In this document: piece by piece, positions 31,596 to 34,878 of the stretch
Numbering within the stretch: the stretch's first letter is position 1
How the letters are laid out: each line of letters begins with the position of its first letter
Source: an uncultured Caulobacteraceae bacterium
GTDB taxonomy: Bacteria > Pseudomonadota > Alphaproteobacteria > Caulobacterales > Caulobacteraceae
Direction of reading: 5' to 3'
NCBI GenBank assembly: GCA_903923135.1
Contig: CAIXWN010000077.1
Location: 1 to 34,878, forward strand
Length of the DNA stretch: 34,878 nt
Position numbers and translations under genes: made by a program
The notes under the pieces: generated by a model
Seen by the model: only the letters and a program-made list of their open reading frames with translations
Database searches by the model: none
What the model was told of the DNA's origin: nothing

Positions 31596-32375
31596 ATGAG
31601 CAACGGCAGGGGACGGGTGGCGGGCAAGGTGGCCCTGGTCACCGGCGCGGCGTCAGGGTTGGGGGCCGAGTCGGCCCGCCGGCTGGCGCGGGAGGGCGCC
31701 GCCGTGCTCCTCACTGACCTAGCCGCCGACGCCGGCGAGGCGGTGGTCGGCCAGATCCGCGCCGCTGGCGGACGGGCCGCCTTCATCGCTCATGATGTCA
31801 CCAGCGAGACCGACTGGGCGGCCGCCGTGGCCGCCGCGGCGGAGCTGTTCGGGCGCCTGGACGTGCTGGTCAACAACGCCGGCGTATCGGGCGGCCGCTT
31901 CGACCTGATGACGCACACGATGGAGGACTGGCGCCGGATCCTGTCGATCAATCTCGACGGGGTGTTCCTCGGGCTTCGCCACGCCGGCCCGGCGATCGCG
32001 GCGGCGGGCGGCGGGTCGGTGATCAATCTCTCCTCGATCCTCGGCAAGGTCGCCATGCCGGGCGCGGCCGCCTACTGCGCCTCCAAGGGCGCCGTCCTTA
32101 TGCTCACCAAGGCCGCGGCCCTGGAGTGGGCGCCGGCCCGTATCCGGGTCAATTCGATCCATCCGGGTTTCATCGACACCCCCATGGTGTCCGGGGCCCT
32201 GCACGCCGCGGAAAACGGCAACGAGATGCGCGAGATGATCATCTCACGCCATGCCCTGGGCCGCCTGGGCGAACCGCGCGAAATCGCCGACGCGGTGGTG
32301 TTTCTGGCGTCGGACGAATCGAGCTTCATGACCGGCTCGGAACTGGTCGTTGACGGCGGCTATACGGCCCAGTGA
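31596..32375 (+). CDS. Short-chain dehydrogenase/reductase
   Basis: 259 residues of the classical SDR family. The cofactor-binding TGAASGLG is at 16-23, the NNAG motif at 93-96, and the catalytic triad consists of a Ser at 146-147 (INLSS), Tyr160 and Lys164 (YCASK). Asp41 follows the second strand (LLTDLAAD), which favours NAD(H) over NADP(H). PGFIDTPM and GSELVVDGGYT complete the end. The substrate is probably a steroid-like or other secondary alcohol, not deducible. The ATG at 31596 has AGGAGAG ahead. It follows the PI-PLC-like gene by 50 bases and converges with the PQQ enzyme 15 bases away. Confidence 0.94.
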   Translation: MSNGRGRVAGKVALVTGAASGLGAESARRLAREGAAVLLTDLAADAGEAVVGQIRAAGGRAAFIAHDVTSETDWAAAVAAAAELFGRLDVLVNNAGVSGGRFDLMTHTMEDWRRILSINLDGVFLGLRHAGPAIAAAGGGSVINLSSILGKVAMPGAAAYCASKGAVLMLTKAAALEWAPARIRVNSIHPGFIDTPMVSGALHAAENGNEMREMIISRHALGRLGEPREIADAVVFLASDESSFMTGSELVVDGGYTAQ

Positions 32376-32390
32376 CCGCGTCCGGACGGC

Positions 32391-34331
32391 CTACTGACCA
32401 TCCGGCGAGAAGGCCAGCAGGACATTGGTTCCGTTGCCGCCGGTGCTGGAGCCGCCGTTGAACCCGCTCATCACATAGACCCGTCCGTCGGCGATGGTCG
32501 TGCTGAGACCATCGATGCCGCCCCCGGGCTGGCCCCGGACCCCGTTCACAGTGTCGTAGGTCGTGGCGGTGGTGCTGAACGCCCAGAGAATCCGGCCGCT
32601 GGCCGAGTCATAGGCGCGGAGCCAGCCGTCCAGCGTTCCGGAGAACACGACGCCGGGCATGGCCGATGGCGCCGCCGACTGGGCGCGGACGCAGACGCCT
32701 GGCGCGAAGTCCAGGGACCGGTCGCCGAAATAGTGGCAGTCGGCCACCGGCGCGGGGGTTTGCCAAAGGATCGCGCCGCTGAGCGGGTCCAGCGCGCTCA
32801 GGCCTGGCCTGGCCGGTCCGGGTGATATCCACCCGTCCAGGCTCCGCCCCTGGACGCGCAGGCCCTCGTCGAACAGTTCGCCGGTGTCGGCGTTGGCCGC
32901 GTAGAGGCGACGCCCGTCGAACGCGAGGCCCCACTCCACGCCACCCAGGAAGGAGCCGGTTCCCACCCGGGTGGTCCACAGCAGCGCTCCGGTGTCGGGA
33001 TTGAAGCCGTAGACGAGGCCAGACTTCTGTCCCGCGGCCAGGATCTGCCGGCCGGAGGCCAGGGTCATCAGCACCGGCGAGGCCCCGAAATCGTAGTCGG
33101 GACCTTCGCGCCTGGGACAGTTCGTCGACTTCTCCCTGTCATTGCAGCCCACCACCCAATTGTCGCCCGGCGTCACCTGACGTTTCCACCGGACCGCGCC
33201 GCTGACCATGTCGATGGCCAGGACGGCGTCTGCCCCCGTGGTGGGGGCGTCAGTGTAGCTGTCGCCGGTGCCCACATAGATCAGGCCGCGCTTCAGGTCC
33301 GCCGTGGGCGCCGACCATACTCCGCCCCCGGCCGGGCCCTGCAGCTGGGTTCCGACAGCGTTGATGTGCGTCGGCCGAAGGGGTTCGTCGATGACGTGGG
33401 TCTGCCACAGGATCCGGCCCGTCGCCGCGGACACCGCCACGATCGACCCCCGGAACGAGCAGCACGGATAGGCCGGCTGGCTGCCGGCGGCCTCCTCCAG
33501 TGAACTGACCGGAACGAAGATGCTATCCCCCGAGACGGTCGGCGTGCCGGTCAGCATGGCGATCGGATGGGTCTCAAGCACCGGGCTCTTCCAGAGCTCC
33601 CGGCCGGTCTGGGCGTCGAAGGCCCGCAGCACCCGGCCGTCCGCGCCGATGTAGGTGGCCCAGCCGCTGGGAGACACCTTCGATCGCACGATCATGGGCG
33701 TGGTGCGCGAGCCCACGCCGCTGACCACCCAGTGAACGCAGCCGGTCGCTGCGTCGAGGGCGTAGAACCTGCCGCTGCGATTGGTGATGAACAGCCAGTC
33801 GCCCACCACCGTCGGCTGCCCGCCGCCGCTCATGGCGAACGACCACTTCACTTTCAGCCTCGCGACGTCGCCAGCGCCGAGGCCCGGGTGAGGCTGGAAG
33901 CGGCGGGCCGGGTCGTCCTGACCAAGGCTCGCCCAGTCGGATGGCCCGGGGTGAATGGGCGGGCTGTCGGCGCACATGCGGTCCGTTCCCACCGCGGCCG
34001 CTGCGGCCGAGGACTCCAGCGGGGTCAGATAGACCGCCACAGCCCGGATATCGTCTGCGGTGAGGCCTCCGGCCAGGGAGGCCATCACCCCGCTGGTGAG
34101 CGACCGGATGACATCCTCGCGTGGGTGGAAGGCCAGGATGCGGCGGTTGGGCGCACGTCCGGTCGCCGGTTCATGGCAGCTCTGGCAGTGCTGCTGGAAC
34201 ACCCGCGCGCCATCGGTCTGGATCGGCGGCAGCGGCGCGGTGAGCGCCGGCAAGACCGGCAGAACTCCGGACATCACCAGGAGCACGCCAACGGCGATGC
34301 GGCGGGCGGCAGCCCTGAACGTCGTTGCCAA
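32391..34331 (-). CDS. Secreted cytochrome c / PQQ dehydrogenase (PVA dehydrogenase-like)
   Basis: 646 residues. A signal peptide (about 10-32, IAVGVLLVMSGVLPVLPALTA) is followed by a cytochrome c domain with CQSCH at 49-53 and then a PQQ beta-propeller. Seven G-x-x-x-W style blades are visible, e.g. GRELWKSP, GRILWQTH, GAVRWKRQ, GALLWTTR and GRILWAFS. An adjacent Cys-Cys (YPCCSF) resembles the vicinal disulfide of quinoprotein alcohol dehydrogenases. It would oxidise an alcohol in the periplasm and pass electrons to the heme. The heme domain is N-terminal, unlike type II quinohemoprotein alcohol dehydrogenases, where it is C-terminal. A TTG start at 34331 with GGGGGGA is chosen; the first ATG would cut the signal peptide. 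Confidence 0.9.
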   Translation of the reverse strand: MATTFRAAARRIAVGVLLVMSGVLPVLPALTAPLPPIQTDGARVFQQHCQSCHEPATGRAPNRRILAFHPREDVIRSLTSGVMASLAGGLTADDIRAVAVYLTPLESSAAAAAVGTDRMCADSPPIHPGPSDWASLGQDDPARRFQPHPGLGAGDVARLKVKWSFAMSGGGQPTVVGDWLFITNRSGRFYALDAATGCVHWVVSGVGSRTTPMIVRSKVSPSGWATYIGADGRVLRAFDAQTGRELWKSPVLETHPIAMLTGTPTVSGDSIFVPVSSLEEAAGSQPAYPCCSFRGSIVAVSAATGRILWQTHVIDEPLRPTHINAVGTQLQGPAGGGVWSAPTADLKRGLIYVGTGDSYTDAPTTGADAVLAIDMVSGAVRWKRQVTPGDNWVVGCNDREKSTNCPRREGPDYDFGASPVLMTLASGRQILAAGQKSGLVYGFNPDTGALLWTTRVGTGSFLGGVEWGLAFDGRRLYAANADTGELFDEGLRVQGRSLDGWISPGPARPGLSALDPLSGAILWQTPAPVADCHYFGDRSLDFAPGVCVRAQSAAPSAMPGVVFSGTLDGWLRAYDSASGRILWAFSTTATTYDTVNGVRGQPGGGIDGLSTTIADGRVYVMSGFNGGSSTGGNGTNVLLAFSPDGQ

Positions 34332-34396
34332 AACCGATCCCCCCCGGACGCCGGCGGAGGTTCTACCGCCGCCCCGTCAGGGTCAAGCCTGCGGCG

Positions 34397-34878
34397 TTAC
34401 GGTTCGCAGCAGCCCCGCGCGACGCCTTCGCGCCTGGGGTCTGCGCCCCCCTCAAGCCCGCCGGGCCGGGCGATCACGCCGTGCAGGCCCGATTCCTCAA
34501 CCCCGTAGCCGCCGTGCAGGGTCACTCCCTTTGCCGCAAGCCCCTCCACCACGCCCGGGGCGAATTTGCCGGGCTCGGAAATGTAGTTGTCGCCTAGGGC
34601 CACAAGGTTGGGCAGGGCGACGGCTTCCTGCATCGACAGCTTCCAGTCGAGGACGCCGACGATGCCCTTGAGCACGAAGGATGGGATGGCCAGACCGCCT
34701 GGCGAGCCGATGGCGGCGACGAACCGGCCATCGCGATCAAGGATGATGGTGGGCGACATCGACGAGCGTGGCCGCTTGCCCGCCCCCGGGGCGTTGGCGG
34801 CGGGGGTTCCGTCCTTGTTGTCCGGATTGAACGAGAAGTCGGTCAGCTGATTGTTGAGGAAGAAGCCGTCGACCATGC
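34397..34878 (-). CDS. ggt: Gamma-glutamyltransferase, C-terminal part (5' end outside window)
   Basis: The visible 160 residues are the end of the small subunit. DGFFLNNQLTDFSF, then KRPRSSMSPTIIL and AIGSPGGLAIPSFV are the conserved substrate-pocket and oxyanion strands, and SMQEAVALPNLVALGDNYISEPGKF continues the usual sequence. The autocatalytic Thr and the large subunit lie beyond the right edge. The enzyme cleaves and transfers the gamma-glutamyl group of glutathione in the periplasm. The C-terminal ARGCCEP ends with a Cys-Cys pair, a small oddity. It lies upstream of the PQQ enzyme on the same strand, separated by 65 bases that hold only the ribosome site. Confidence 0.93.
   Translation of the reverse strand, partial: MVDGFFLNNQLTDFSFNPDNKDGTPAANAPGAGKRPRSSMSPTIILDRDGRFVAAIGSPGGLAIPSFVLKGIVGVLDWKLSMQEAVALPNLVALGDNYISEPGKFAPGVVEGLAAKGVTLHGGYGVEESGLHGVIARPGGLEGGADPRREGVARGCCEP

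Noticed and set aside
1-34878. Search for tRNA or rRNA genes, CRISPR arrays, transposase, integrase or defence genes
   Set aside because: No clover-leaf, repeat-spacer pattern, terminal inverted repeats or recognisable transposase, integrase or defence protein was seen on either strand.

Overview
The window is a gene-dense, very GC-rich stretch of bacterial chromosome. It looks like an alphaproteobacterium of the Caulobacterales type (Caulobacter/Phenylobacterium-like). This is inferred from the base composition, the protein families (quinone-dependent PyrD behind a DUF952 gene, spinster-type MFS, DUF2332, ACAD10-type phosphotransferase, crotonase and BVMO genes) and at least one promoter fitting the Caulobacter TTGACGS-N10-14-GCTANAWC pattern. 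No phylogenetic marker was compared, so genus is not claimed. About 35 protein genes are supported. No rRNA, tRNA, CRISPR array, insertion sequence, phage gene or attachment site was seen, and every gap between genes is shorter than about 220 bases.

Layout. (1) 1-2460, minus strand: a truncated ATP-grasp-like gene, an ArsR regulator with a clear operator palindrome, and an exported hypothetical protein. (2) 2508-3641, plus: trmD and rplS, apparently leaderless at trmD and without rimM/rpsP immediately upstream, closed by a terminator shared with a small convergent secreted-protein gene. (3) 4283-8426, plus: flippase, DUF268 protein, family 2 glycosyltransferase and serine hydrolase, the last three overlapping, which suggests a small glycan or envelope operon. 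(4) 8440-13355, minus: amidase, small membrane protein, CPBP protease-like protein, SnoaL-like exported protein and a Baeyer-Villiger type flavin monooxygenase. (5) 13500-16705, plus: an ACS-type MFS, a spinster-type MFS and an SMR transporter. (6) 16724-22144, minus: an MFS, an AlsS-like thiamine-diphosphate enzyme, an aldehyde dehydrogenase and a methyltransferase. (7) 22143-27307, mostly plus: acyl-CoA thioesterase, then SixA-like phosphatase, DUF952, pyrD and an orphan sensor histidine kinase, with one periplasmic duplicated-domain protein on minus at 22989-23606. (8) 27262-29238, minus: DUF2332 protein and a crotonase. (9) 29330-32375, plus: aminoglycoside-phosphotransferase-fold protein, PI-PLC-like secreted protein and an SDR. 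(10) 32391-34878, minus: cytochrome/PQQ dehydrogenase and the 3' part of a gamma-glutamyltransferase gene.

Together the genes combine housekeeping (trmD, rplS, pyrD) with accessory catabolic, transport and envelope functions typical of an oligotroph that oxidises alcohols, aldehydes, ketones and acyl-CoAs. No obvious defence or mobile system is present. The most unusual items are the ArsR/ATP-grasp pair sharing one reading frame, the phosphotransferase/PI-PLC translationally coupled pair, the AlsS-like/aldehyde dehydrogenase pair without its usual partners, divergent genes whose start codons overlap (22142-22145), and a probable CTG start for the DUF952 gene.
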